Under the pieces are notes generated by a model. That model was not told the DNA's origin. It worked only from the letters and a program-made list of their open reading frames with translations, and ran no database searches. Position numbers and translations under genes: made by a program. Shown piece after piece: positions 1-7,017 of a DNA stretch of 10,207 bases (position 1 is the stretch's first letter; every line of letters begins with the position of its first letter). Origin of the DNA: Planctomycetota bacterium (GTDB lineage: Bacteria > Planctomycetota > Phycisphaerae > FEN-1346 > JAACEH01); assembly GCA_016935955.1 (NCBI GenBank), contig JAFGPY010000303.1:1-10207 (forward strand), written 5' to 3'.

Positions 1-449
1 CAACAGGTGCAACTGGCCGGTAGAACCAGGCCGAGCAGGCTGTGAGCGAGTGTCTTGGCGATCATGGCATGGCTCGCGGAGGCAGCAGCACAAGGGCCGT
101 TTCAGGTACTCGGCGCCACAGCCCACAGCATAGCGTGGCCGCCCGGCCGGAGCAAGGCCCGGCGTGCAGCGTAGTGACCCTCCCCGGCACGGAAGCGGCC
201 CGCCATCGGCTTCGCCAAGTGAGTCCTGGACTCGCGGAAGACCGACGACAGCGGTCCCGAAGGCTGTGAATCGTCCAGCAGGAGCTGGTCGCCTGTTGTT
301 CACGGCACACGCATTGGTGGAATAATAGCGACAAGCGCATAAGCGGACATGTTGCCGAAAATCAACAAGCCTTGTGTTGCAGGCTGAAGTGTCTGTCAAA
401 CAAGTGCTTATGCGAACAATCACCGCAAAGTGGCAATGCGGGGCTGATC
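1..449. other. Region without a supportable gene
   Basis: Short open frames exist on both strands between about 42 and 340. Their products are Arg/Ser/Cys-rich, match no family I recognise, lack a convincing ribosome binding site and overlap each other antisense, so I treat them as chance frames. Base composition changes from GC-rich (1-290) to more AT-rich (about 300-540), as expected for an upstream regulatory region. A small inverted repeat, CAACA (363-367) and TGTTG (375-379) around a central AAGCCTT-like core, lies about 70-90 bp upstream of the sigma-54-like promoter, where an activator site would be expected. That role is speculative. The left end could also hold the decayed end of a gene outside the window. 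Confidence 0.5.
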
Positions 450-465
450 CGGCACAAGAGTTGCT
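450..465 (+). promoter_or_regulatory. Candidate sigma-54 (-24/-12) promoter
   Basis: The sequence CGGCAC-AAGAG-TTGCT matches the sigma-54 consensus TGGCAC-N5-TTGCW with the correct spacing. Only the first T is changed to C; the invariant GG and GC dinucleotides are kept. It lies about 130 bp upstream of the PEP-CTERM gene start, giving a predicted leader of roughly 120 nt. From the literature as I recall it, PEP-CTERM genes in several bacteria are controlled by RpoN together with the PrsK/PrsR two-component system, which makes the location meaningful. It remains a single-site match found by eye. Confidence 0.5.
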
Positions 466-597
466 CGTTTCTCGATGTTGTGTGTTGCAGTGCTTTCCAT
501 GTTTGAGGTATTTCAACTGCGTCTTGTGGGTGTGCATCTTTGTCTGCGGCCAGAAAGTGGGCAGGTGACACGGTACATCGCGAAAGGGGGCATTTCA

Positions 598-1269
598 ATG
601 CGTGCAACGGGTTTGGTGGTGGGATTCGTCGTGCTGTGGGCGTTTGTCGCCCCGGCATCCGCGGGACTGGTCGTCAACGCGGATCTGTATGGGGGCGTCC
701 CGGTGGCTCCGATCACGGACTTCATCAGCGATTTCGGGGGCGGCACGTACGTCAACGCCGTCACCTCTTACTCCGGGTACATCGCCGGGGCGAGTCTGTC
801 GGACTCCTACGGCAATGCCGGGGCCATGACCTTCAGGCTGTCGACCGGCGTCAGCACAGGTGGAGTCGGGGGCGGGGAGAACCTGTTGATGGGCGATGCC
901 TTCTTAATCAACATGAGCGACACGACCGGAGTCCGCACAGTGACTTTCTCGGGGCTGGACCCTGAGGCCCTGTACCGACTCGTGCTTTACGGCGGCGCGC
1001 AGACCAGCAATCTGAGCAACAGCGATTTCACCCTTGGCGGCGTCACGAAGAACACCGGCGGATACAACGTTCCGATCAACACAAACAACGCGATCTTCGA
1101 CAATGTCCAGCCGGATGCGACCGGCGCCATCGTGTTCACGTGGGCTCGTTACGATACCTTGGGCGCGCCGTTCAACGGCTTCCAGGTGGTCGAGATTCCC
1201 GAGCCGGCGAGCCTTGGCCTGCTGGCGGCAGGGGGCGTAGGACTCGTGCTCCGTCGTCGCAGGAAATAA
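598..1269 (+). CDS. Secreted PEP-CTERM sorting-domain protein
   Basis: A 223-residue protein predicted to be exported and then processed by an exosortase. Residues 1-22 form a signal peptide: Arg-2, a hydrophobic core (GLVVGFVVLWAFV) and an Ala-Ser-Ala cleavage site at 20-22. The mature part is rich in Gly, Ser, Thr and Asn, as in many surface proteins that fold mainly as beta structure; I recognise no catalytic motif. The last 24 residues (200-223) are a typical PEP-CTERM tripartite tail: the motif PEPASLGLL, a short hydrophobic Gly/Leu stretch and a terminal RRRRK. The start at 598 is chosen because it has a strong Shine-Dalgarno sequence (GAAAGGGGG, 582-590) 7 nt away and begins the signal peptide. 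An upstream in-frame ATG at 475 would bury the signal peptide. The gene is monocistronic, between a sigma-54-like promoter and an intrinsic terminator. Its specific role (matrix, adhesion or other) cannot be told. Confidence 0.9.
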   Translation: MRATGLVVGFVVLWAFVAPASAGLVVNADLYGGVPVAPITDFISDFGGGTYVNAVTSYSGYIAGASLSDSYGNAGAMTFRLSTGVSTGGVGGGENLLMGDAFLINMSDTTGVRTVTFSGLDPEALYRLVLYGGAQTSNLSNSDFTLGGVTKNTGGYNVPINTNNAIFDNVQPDATGAIVFTWARYDTLGAPFNGFQVVEIPEPASLGLLAAGGVGLVLRRRRK

Positions 1270-1292
1270 CGGTTGCGGTTTCCACATCCACT

Positions 1293-1334
1293 CGGCGGCG
1301 GGCGATCCATGGACGGCCCGCCGCCGTCTTTTTC
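1293..1334 (+). terminator. Rho-independent terminator
   Basis: A perfect 11-bp GC stem, CGGCGGCGGGC (1293-1303) with GCCCGCCGCCG (1316-1326), encloses a 12-nt loop and is followed at once by TCTTTTTC. It begins 23 nt after the stop codon of the PEP-CTERM gene and should separate it from the aminotransferase-permease unit. Confidence 0.85.
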
Positions 1335-1424
1335 AGGAGGCCTTGCCGCTCCTTCGCACTTGCGGCCATGGCGGGACGCTCGCGTGAGGACGCCGGCCCC
1401 CCGTGGGGCCCATGTCCTTTTCCC

Positions 1425-1453
1425 TTGCCGACATGCGCGCCGACGGCTAGCAT
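1425..1453 (+). promoter_or_regulatory. Candidate sigma-70-like promoter for the aminotransferase-lpt unit
   Basis: A -35-like TTGCCG (1425-1430) and a -10-like TAGCAT (1448-1453) are separated by 17 bp, about 60 bp upstream of the aminotransferase start. The predicted leader contains a 7-bp hairpin, GGCGGAG (1462-1468) with CTCCGCC (1477-1483), followed by a T-rich stretch. This could act as a weak attenuator, but the T run is interrupted. Confidence 0.45.
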
Positions 1454-1513
1454 AGTAGCTTGGCGGAGGCCACCGGCTCCGCCTGTTTCGTTGTTATGTG
1501 AGGGTGGACCACG

Positions 1514-2800
1514 ATGCTCGACTCCCAGGCGCAGATGCTTTCCGGTCAGGCTTTGCGGACCGAGGCCTCGCCGATCAACTACCTGATGGCCGTGGCCCTG
1601 CAGCGGCCGGAGATCATCAGCTTGGCCGCAGGCTTCGTCGACAACGGAACGCTGCCCGTGGACGACGTCCTGGACTGCTGCCGGGAGATGTTCGCCGATC
1701 CGGTGGCCGGTCGGGCGGCCCTGCAATATGGCACGACGCGCGGCTACGCCTCGCTTCGGGAACTTCTGCTCCAGCGGTTCCTCGACCGCGAGGGCTGTTC
1801 GGCCAAGGCCCTCGGCGTCAATTCCGACAACATCGTCGTCACCTCCGGCAGCCAGCAGATGCTCTTCCTGGTCTGCTCAGTCCTCCTGGACCCCGGCGAC
1901 ATCGTCCTGCTGCCGCGGCCGGCCTACTTCGTTTTTATGGGCACGCTGCAGGTCTTCGGGGCCCGGACCGTGGGCATCGACATGGACGACGAAGGTCTGC
2001 GGGCCGACCTGCTGGACCACCGCCTGGCCGAGCTGGACCGCCGTGGCGAGTTGGACCGCGTCAAGCTGCTCTACGTCTGCTCCTACTGCGACAATCCCAC
2101 GGGCCTGACCCTGTCGCCCGCGCGGCGGCGGGACCTGATGGCCGTCGTGAACCGCTGGCGGGACCGGCAGCGGTTCTTCGTGATCGAGGACGCCGCCTAC
2201 CGCGACCTGCTTTACGACACGGCGGCGCCGATTCCGTCGCTGAAGACCTTCGACCCGGGCAACGAGTCGGTGGTCTACCTGCAGACCTTCTCCAAGCCGC
2301 TGTCGCCCGGGATGAAGACCGGCTACGGCATCCTGCCCGACGCTCTGGTTCCTCCCGTGCTGGACCAGAAGGGCAGCCACGATTTCGGCAGCGCCAACCT
2401 GTGCCAGCACCTCATCCACCGGCTGATCACTTCGGGGCGGGCCGAACGCCACTTGCGGCAACTGCACGCCACCTACCGGCCCAAACGCGACGTGCTGATC
2501 GACACCCTGAAACGCGAGATGGGCGACCTGCCCGGTGTCTCCTGGACCGAGCCGCTCGGCGGCCTGTACGTCTGGCTGACGCTGCCGGCGTCGATCAACA
2601 CCGATCTGGACGGTTCCCTGTTCCGGCGTTGCCTGCAGAAGGACGTCATCTACGTGCCCGGCAGCGACTGCTATCAGGCGGAACCGGGTTTCGACGTGCC
2701 GCGCAACCACATGCGGTTGTCGTTCGGCGTGCCGACGGCCGACCAGAACCGCGAAGGCGTGCGGCGGTTGGCCCAGGCTGTGCGCGAGGAGATGGCTTGA
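1514..2800 (+). CDS. PLP-dependent aminotransferase, class I/II (fold type I)
   Basis: A 428-residue pyridoxal-phosphate enzyme of the class I/II aminotransferase family, most like the group that includes 2-aminoadipate aminotransferase (LysN) and the catalytic half of MocR-type proteins. The expected landmarks are all visible: an N-terminal substrate-binding segment (ISLAAGFVDNGTLP, 35-48), the cofactor-binding stretch TSGSQQ (110-115), CDNPTG with Asn-194, the pyridine-nitrogen Asp-226 with Tyr-229 (EDAAYRDLLYD), the Schiff-base Lys-261 in TFSKPLSPGMKTGYG, and the carboxylate-binding Arg-401 near the C terminus. There is no N-terminal DNA-binding domain, so it is an enzyme rather than a MocR regulator. 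The start has a Shine-Dalgarno sequence (AGGGTGG, 1501-1507). The stop is 4 nt from the next start, implying translational coupling to the permease gene. The amino-acid substrate cannot be deduced; 2-aminoadipate, aromatic or branched-chain amino acids are all possible. Confidence 0.9.
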   Translation: MLDSQAQMLSGQALRTEASPINYLMAVALQRPEIISLAAGFVDNGTLPVDDVLDCCREMFADPVAGRAALQYGTTRGYASLRELLLQRFLDREGCSAKALGVNSDNIVVTSGSQQMLFLVCSVLLDPGDIVLLPRPAYFVFMGTLQVFGARTVGIDMDDEGLRADLLDHRLAELDRRGELDRVKLLYVCSYCDNPTGLTLSPARRRDLMAVVNRWRDRQRFFVIEDAAYRDLLYDTAAPIPSLKTFDPGNESVVYLQTFSKPLSPGMKTGYGILPDALVPPVLDQKGSHDFGSANLCQHLIHRLITSGRAERHLRQLHATYRPKRDVLIDTLKREMGDLPGVSWTEPLGGLYVWLTLPASINTDLDGSLFRRCLQKDVIYVPGSDCYQAEPGFDVPRNHMRLSFGVPTADQNREGVRRLAQAVREEMA

Positions 2801-2804
2801 TACG

Positions 2805-4304
2805 ATGTGGCTGATTCTGCACCGCTATATCTTCCACGATCTGCTGAAGGTTTTCGTCCTGTCGGCGACGGCCCTGACCAGTTTTCTGGCCCTGGCCTAC
2901 GCCCTGAGCGGCCTGCGCGACCGCGGCCTCGGGCCGCTCGATTCGCTGCAACTGGTCCTCTGCTTCATCCCGGCCATGCTCATCTTCGCCATGCCGATCG
3001 CCGCTCTGCTGACGACCACGCTGGTCTACGGCAAGCTGGCTTCCGAGAACGAGATCACCGCCTGCCGGGCCTCGGGCATCTCGATGCACACGCTGCTGTG
3101 GCCCGTGGTGGTCTTCGGGCTGCTGATCGGCGCCGTCAACTTCGCCCTCTTCGACCGCATCATTCCGTGGTCGTGGTACAAGGCCGAACAGATCGGCACC
3201 CAGAACATCGAGCGCATCTTCTTTCACCTGATGCGGACCAAGAAGGAAGCCGACTACGACAACAACTTCTACATCCACGCCAAGCACGTCGAAGGCAACA
3301 TGCTCTACGGCGTGGTCATCAACTACTACCAGAGCGACGGCGAACTCTACCGGGCCTACGCCCCGGCGGCGCACATCAGCTTCTCGCCTCCGCAACAGGG
3401 CGGGCGGGAGGCCATCCAGGTCACGGCCCGCCAGCCTTCGATCGCCGACGACGTGAAGGCGTACGCCCGCGAGCGGGCCAACAAGATCCTGCTGGCCTTC
3501 CCCAAGGTCGAGCGGGTGATGATGATTCTCGACTCCGAGGACGATCGCTGCATCGCCGAGTGCATCGCCGGCGTCCGTTTCGCCGGCAGCGTCAGCGGAC
3601 GGCAGGTTCGCGACGACATGCCTGCGGCCATTGCCGCCGTGACCGACGAAGTGATCGGCCAACTAGCCGGTCCGCCGCCCGCCGGCGGCGACGGGCAGGG
3701 AGCGGCGCGCAAGCCCTATCGTTCCGAGGAGGTGGCCGCCGAGTGCTGGGACGCCGAGGTCGTCGACCACGGCCAGATACGCATGCAGTTGTTCGACATT
3801 CACGGCAGCGATCCCGGCGAGGCCAAGCTCATTCTCGGCGACTACAGCTTCGTGCGGTCCATCAACAAGCCCAAGGAACTGCGGCCGCGGGAGATGACCC
3901 TCGCCCAGCTGCGTCGTCGCTACGACCAGCCGCAGGAGTGCTTCGCCTATCGCAAGGGCGTCGCCCAGTACGCCGGGCCCGAGGCGCTGGCCAAGGTCGT
4001 TAAGCGACTCAAGGCCGAAAGCCTGGCCGAAGAGCATTCGCGCTACGCCTCGATAGTCAGTTGCGTGCTGCTGGTCGGTCTGGGTGCGGCCCTGGGGACG
4101 ATTTTCCGTCACGGCCACATCCTGACGGCCTTTTCCGTCAGCATGGGGCCCGGACTGTTCGCCATCTTCGCCATTCTCGTCGGCAAGCAGATGATCGTCA
4201 AACAGCCGGAGAGCATGCACGCCCTGGTCTGGGTCGTCTGGACCGGCAACATCGTGCTGCTGGCGATCAACGCCGTCCTGATTCCGAAGTTGCTGCGCCG
4301 CTAG
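2805..4304 (+). CDS. LptF/LptG (YjgP/YjgQ) family permease, long form
   Basis: A 499-residue inner-membrane protein of the family whose LptF and LptG members pair with the ATPase LptB to pull lipopolysaccharide from the inner membrane towards the periplasmic bridge. The N-terminal half has membrane segments at about 12-33, 48-75 and 97-118. The family signature ENEITACRASGIS lies at 81-93. Three further membrane segments are at about 415-433, 439-461 and 472-493, ending in a short basic tail. Between them is a periplasmic portion of nearly 290 residues. Family members are usually about 350-400 residues in all, so this one carries an enlarged middle region, including a Pro/Gly-rich low-complexity stretch (GPPPAGGDGQG) that is probably a linker. 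The start codon is 4 nt after the aminotransferase stop, with a GAGGAG-type ribosome binding site inside that gene. It pairs with the downstream family member. Which is functionally LptF and which LptG is not certain. Confidence 0.88.
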   Translation: MWLILHRYIFHDLLKVFVLSATALTSFLALAYALSGLRDRGLGPLDSLQLVLCFIPAMLIFAMPIAALLTTTLVYGKLASENEITACRASGISMHTLLWPVVVFGLLIGAVNFALFDRIIPWSWYKAEQIGTQNIERIFFHLMRTKKEADYDNNFYIHAKHVEGNMLYGVVINYYQSDGELYRAYAPAAHISFSPPQQGGREAIQVTARQPSIADDVKAYARERANKILLAFPKVERVMMILDSEDDRCIAECIAGVRFAGSVSGRQVRDDMPAAIAAVTDEVIGQLAGPPPAGGDGQGAARKPYRSEEVAAECWDAEVVDHGQIRMQLFDIHGSDPGEAKLILGDYSFVRSINKPKELRPREMTLAQLRRRYDQPQECFAYRKGVAQYAGPEALAKVVKRLKAESLAEEHSRYASIVSCVLLVGLGAALGTIFRHGHILTAFSVSMGPGLFAIFAILVGKQMIVKQPESMHALVWVVWTGNIVLLAINAVLIPKLLRR

Positions 4305-4320
4305 GGAGTTGTTGGAGAAT

Positions 4321-4404
4321 GTAGCCCGGCCGCCCTCGGCCGGGAGACGCGAAGGTGAGCGGTTGTCTTCAGCTTGCTGTCACGCCCGAGGGCGGGCGTG
4401 CTAC
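4321..4404. repeat. REPIN-like palindromic element, copy 1 (84 bp)
   Basis: The element starts with GTAG (4321-4324) followed by a perfect 8-bp hairpin with a CCCT loop (4325-4344: CCCGGCCGCCCTCGGCCGGG). A 36-nt spacer follows, then a second perfect 8-bp hairpin with an AGGG loop (4381-4400: CACGCCCGAGGGCGGGCGTG) and CTAC (4401-4404). GTAG plus hairpin facing an inverted hairpin plus CTAC is the layout of REPINs, which are moved by REP-associated tyrosine transposases (RAYT). It lies 16 nt after the stop of the first permease gene. The second copy is at 9184-9267; the two are the same length and about 87 percent identical by hand alignment. Transcribed, the hairpins could also affect termination or mRNA stability between the permease genes. 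Confidence 0.8.
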
Positions 4405-4442
4405 ATGAGCAATGCCGGGAAAGGTCTGTCGCAGTCGAGACC

Positions 4443-5645
4443 ATGAAACTCTGTGACCGCTACATCCTCAAGGGATTCCTGTTCTCCCTGGCCGTCGTCT
4501 TCGTCTCGATGACCGCACTGACGATCATGATCGACATGGTCGTCAACCTCGACGAGTTCCTCAAGGTCGGCAAGGAAGAGGAGACGGCCCTCAGCGCCAT
4601 GGGCATCCTGCTGCACATCGTCCGCTACTATGCGTACCGTACGCTCGAGTATTTCCAGTGGCTCTGCGGCGCCGCCGTGCTCGTGGCGGCGGCCTTCGCC
4701 ATGGCCCGGCTCAACAAGACCAACGAACTAATCGCCTTCAAGGCCTCGGGCGTCAGCGTCTATCGCCTCCTGTGGCCGATCATCGCCAGCGGATTCGTCA
4801 TCTCGCTCGTCTACGTGTTCAACCAAGAGGTTCTCATCCCCCGCTGCGCCGACGAACTGACCGGCTCGCGGAGCATGGTCGGTCCCGACGAGCCATTCGA
4901 GGTGCGGCACATCGAGGACAGCAGCAACGCCCTGATATCCGCGCCCCTGTACATGCCCCAGGAAAAAGTCATGGTCATGGTCGTCAAGCCGGTCGAAGGT
5001 CGCACGATCCGCTACCCCGTGACGATCGTCCTGCGCGACAAGGAGAGCCGCAACAAGTTCTTCATCTACGCGGACCGCGCCGAGTACGATCCCAGGATCG
5101 GCACGCTCGGCGGCTGGCGGCTGTACCACGAGGTCGTCGGCGAAGACGGCCAGGCGAAGCTCGTCTACGGTGGCAAGAAGGTGGCGGCCCCCGAGCGCGG
5201 CAGGACGCACACCGTGGCCGGCCGGCAGGAGGGTGAGACCATCTTCGAGTTCGAGACCGACATCGATCCCACGGCCATCGAGCGACGCAAGAACTCGAAG
5301 TTCTTCCAGTACCTGTCGTTCACCAGCATGCGCAGCCTGCTCAACGATCCGTCGGCCGTCGATCCCAAGGTGGCCGAGGTCACGATGCACAAGCACTTCT
5401 CGAAGCCGATCCTGAATCTCATTCTGCTGCTGCTGGGATTGCCCTTCGTCGTCGGGCAGGAAGGCAAGAGCTACTTCATCTCCATCTCGGCGTGCATCGG
5501 CCTGTTCGTCGTCGTCCTGGCCGTCGAGTATGCCGCCACCGAATTCGGACAGTCCGGCCACATCCATCCCGCCCTGGCCGCCTATCTGCCCGTCTTCATC
5601 TTCACGCCTGTGGCCATCATCGCCATGGAAACCATCAGAACGTAA
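4443..5645 (+). CDS. LptF/LptG (YjgP/YjgQ) family permease, standard length
   Basis: A 400-residue inner-membrane protein, the second LptF/LptG-family member of the unit and the likely partner of the longer one upstream. It begins MKLCDRYILKGFL, typical of the family. Membrane segments are at about 12-33, 68-89 and 109-128, with the family signature NELIAFKASGVSV at 94-106. A periplasmic beta-rich domain occupies about 130-310, and a C-terminal membrane bundle starts at about 319 after MHKHFSKP. The start at 4443 is chosen because it begins the conserved N terminus; an upstream in-frame ATG at 4374 would make the repeat element coding. No strong ribosome binding site lies at the usual distance (GGAAAGG is about 15-20 nt upstream), so initiation may be weak. 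Co-transcription with the upstream permease is likely despite the 138-nt gap filled mostly by the REPIN-like element. No lptA, lptB or lptC is visible here. Confidence 0.9.
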   Translation: MKLCDRYILKGFLFSLAVVFVSMTALTIMIDMVVNLDEFLKVGKEEETALSAMGILLHIVRYYAYRTLEYFQWLCGAAVLVAAAFAMARLNKTNELIAFKASGVSVYRLLWPIIASGFVISLVYVFNQEVLIPRCADELTGSRSMVGPDEPFEVRHIEDSSNALISAPLYMPQEKVMVMVVKPVEGRTIRYPVTIVLRDKESRNKFFIYADRAEYDPRIGTLGGWRLYHEVVGEDGQAKLVYGGKKVAAPERGRTHTVAGRQEGETIFEFETDIDPTAIERRKNSKFFQYLSFTSMRSLLNDPSAVDPKVAEVTMHKHFSKPILNLILLLLGLPFVVGQEGKSYFISISACIGLFVVVLAVEYAATEFGQSGHIHPALAAYLPVFIFTPVAIIAMETIRT

Positions 5646-5683
5646 CCGCCGCGCGGGACCGCCCACGTAACATATGGAGCGCT

Positions 5684-5861
5684 ATGTGGGATTCTGCATG
5701 AAGAAGGCCAGGGGGTGCCGGTCAGCCAATGACCTGCGAGCACGCGTCTACAAGTAGACGCGTGGCACCCTCGGAGTTGTGACCGGCAGACCCACGACGC
5801 AACGTCTTGTGCAACCGCGTCTTGCTGCGATGCGATGAGAAGTTCATGCAGAATCCTACAT
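5684..5861. repeat. MITE-like inverted-repeat element (178 bp)
   Basis: Terminal arms ATGTGGGATTCTGCATGAA (5684-5702) and TTCATGCAGAATCCTACAT (5843-5861) are inverted repeats matching at 18 of 19 positions. Inside is a nested cruciform: TGCCGGTCA (5716-5724) with TGACCGGCA (5780-5788) surrounds a perfect 11-bp stem, CACGCGTCTAC (5741-5751) and GTAGACGCGTG (5754-5764), with only AA between. GGGTGCC (5713-5719) can alternatively pair with GGCACCC (5764-5770). The element fills most of the gap between two convergent genes. It carries no transposase gene and no U-tract, so it could be a non-autonomous mobile element, a bidirectional transcription block, or both. I saw no clear target-site duplication. 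Confidence 0.6.
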
Positions 5862-5902
5862 GGCTGCCCCACAGCCACGGCGAATGCCTGCACGCGTCGC
5901 GA

Positions 5903-6832
5903 TCACGTGCCCAGGGCGCGAATCCGCGCCGTTACGTCGGCGATCGTCGGCAACTGAAGTCCGTGCCGTGCGGCCAGCCGCAACAACGCGCCGCCCAGGA
6001 ACTCGATCTCCGTCGGCCGTCCGGCCTCGACGTCCTGCCGCATGCTCGAAATGTTCTCGCTGGTGGCCCTTGCGGCCGCAAGGGCCGCCGACTCCGCCTC
6101 CTCGTCCGACAGGGTGAGACCCTCGGCGCGGGCCACGGCGGCCGCCTCGCGGGCCAGCGACAGCATCTGCCCGCGAAGCTCCTCGCTTTCGGCCAGTTCA
6201 CCGTTGCGGACGTGCGCCAGGGCCGTCAGCGGATTGATGGCCACGTTGACCGCCAGCTTCCGCCAGATGGCCGGGCGCAGGTCGTCGGCGACCGTTGCTG
6301 GCAGACCGGCCGACTCCAGGATGGCTGCAGCCGCTTCGGCCCGGCGACGAACCGGCGGCGAGCCGTCCAGCACGGTCGGCAGGTTCGCCACGTGTCGCAC
6401 GACGCCGTCCGGTCCGCGGTTGGCCGCCTGATACGTGACGGCGGCAACCAGGCCATGGTTCGCCGCCGCGCTGCCAAGCCCGTCGCGCAGGGCCTCCACG
6501 ACGCCGAGCCCGTTCTGAATGGTCAGGATCGCCGCGGCGCGTCTCATGGCGGCCAATTGCCGCCCGGCGGCCTCCAGGGCAGGGCACTTCACGCAGACGA
6601 TGGCCAGGTCCGTCTCGGGCAACTCCGCAGCCGATGTCGTTGCCCGGCAGGCGACGTGCAACGGTCCCGCGTCGGTCTGGAGGCGCAGCCCCTCGCGGCA
6701 GAGCCGTGTGGCTCGGTCCGGGCGATGATCGAGCACGTGGACCTCGTGACCGGCCGCACCCAGTCGGACCGCCATCAGGGTCCCCAGGGCCCCGGGACCG
6801 ACAATCAGGATGTGACGAGTTGGGCTGGCCAT
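5903..6832 (-). CDS. panE: Ketopantoate reductase (2-dehydropantoate 2-reductase) family
   Basis: A 309-residue NADPH-dependent oxidoreductase of the ApbA/PanE family. PanE reduces 2-dehydropantoate to pantoate in coenzyme A synthesis. The N-terminal Rossmann domain has the nucleotide-binding motif GPGALG (12-17) and the conserved QNGLG (106-110). The C-terminal helical domain has the catalytic lysine in WRKLAVNVAINPLTA (Lys-192, with Asn-196 and Asn-200) and the family block SSMRQDVEAGRPTEIEFLGGA with Ser-262/263 and Glu-276. Length is normal. The gene is alone on its strand, convergent with the permease unit and divergent from mgtE. Its start has no strong Shine-Dalgarno sequence, but the Rossmann motif begins at once, leaving little room for a later start. 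The family also contains paralogues acting on other 2-oxo acids, so the exact substrate is less certain than the family. Confidence 0.88.
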   Translation of the reverse strand: MASPTRHILIVGPGALGTLMAVRLGAAGHEVHVLDHRPDRATRLCREGLRLQTDAGPLHVACRATTSAAELPETDLAIVCVKCPALEAAGRQLAAMRRAAAILTIQNGLGVVEALRDGLGSAAANHGLVAAVTYQAANRGPDGVVRHVANLPTVLDGSPPVRRRAEAAAAILESAGLPATVADDLRPAIWRKLAVNVAINPLTALAHVRNGELAESEELRGQMLSLAREAAAVARAEGLTLSDEEAESAALAAARATSENISSMRQDVEAGRPTEIEFLGGALLRLAARHGLQLPTIADVTARIRALGT

Positions 6833-6887
6833 GTCCGAAGGTTCCCGACCGCAGTGCGTTACCGTTATCGTTGCGTATCGTCGCGAG

Positions 6888-6917
6888 ATTCTACCCGGGG
6901 CCGCCCGACGGAAGCAA
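6888..6917 (-). promoter_or_regulatory. Candidate promoter for the ketopantoate reductase gene
   Basis: On the minus strand, TTGCTT (6917-6912) and TAGAAT (6893-6888) are separated by 18 bp. The predicted transcript starts near 6881, about 48 nt before the start codon. Both hexamers are close to sigma-70 consensus and stand out in a GC-rich context. Confidence 0.5.
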
Positions 6918-6982
6918 ACCTTGTTTCGCGTGGGCGCACCCGGAGGCGGCGCCCTCGGCGCAGGGTGGGCCGGGGAATAGCC

Positions 6983-7010
6983 TTGCCTGAACGGCGTTTT
7001 GGGCTAAAAT
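6983..7010 (+). promoter_or_regulatory. Candidate promoter for the mgtE unit
   Basis: TTGCCT (6983-6988) and TAAAAT (7005-7010) are separated by 16 bp and point towards mgtE. If used, transcription starts near 7017 and gives a leader of about 280 nt before the mgtE start codon. It lies back to back with the ketopantoate reductase promoter candidate. Confidence 0.5.
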
Positions 7011-7017
7011 TGTGGAC

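Noticed and set aside
42..340. Small overlapping open frames on both strands at the left end
   Set aside because: They overlap antisense, have no ribosome binding site I can identify, and show no family resemblance.
1395..1422. GGCCCC/GGGGCC hairpin followed by a T-rich stretch, as a second terminator
   Set aside because: The stem is only 6 bp and the T run is separated from it and interrupted by C. A better terminator already lies at 1293-1334.
1498..2814. A 438-codon frame overlapping the aminotransferase on the same strand
   Set aside because: It is the shifted frame of the aminotransferase, Arg/Ala/Gly/Pro-rich and without motifs, while the other frame contains every catalytic residue.
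2646..3662. A 338-codon minus-strand frame, with similar ones at 4728-5666 and 9264-10007
   Set aside because: These are antisense shadows of the two permease genes and the antiporter gene, with Asp/Gln/Gly-rich compositional bias and no domains.
4321..4404. Interpretation of the 84-bp repeats as CRISPR repeats or as ordinary terminators
   Set aside because: There are only two copies 4.9 kb apart with no spacer array, and neither hairpin is followed by a U-tract. The GTAG/CTAC ends fit a REPIN better.
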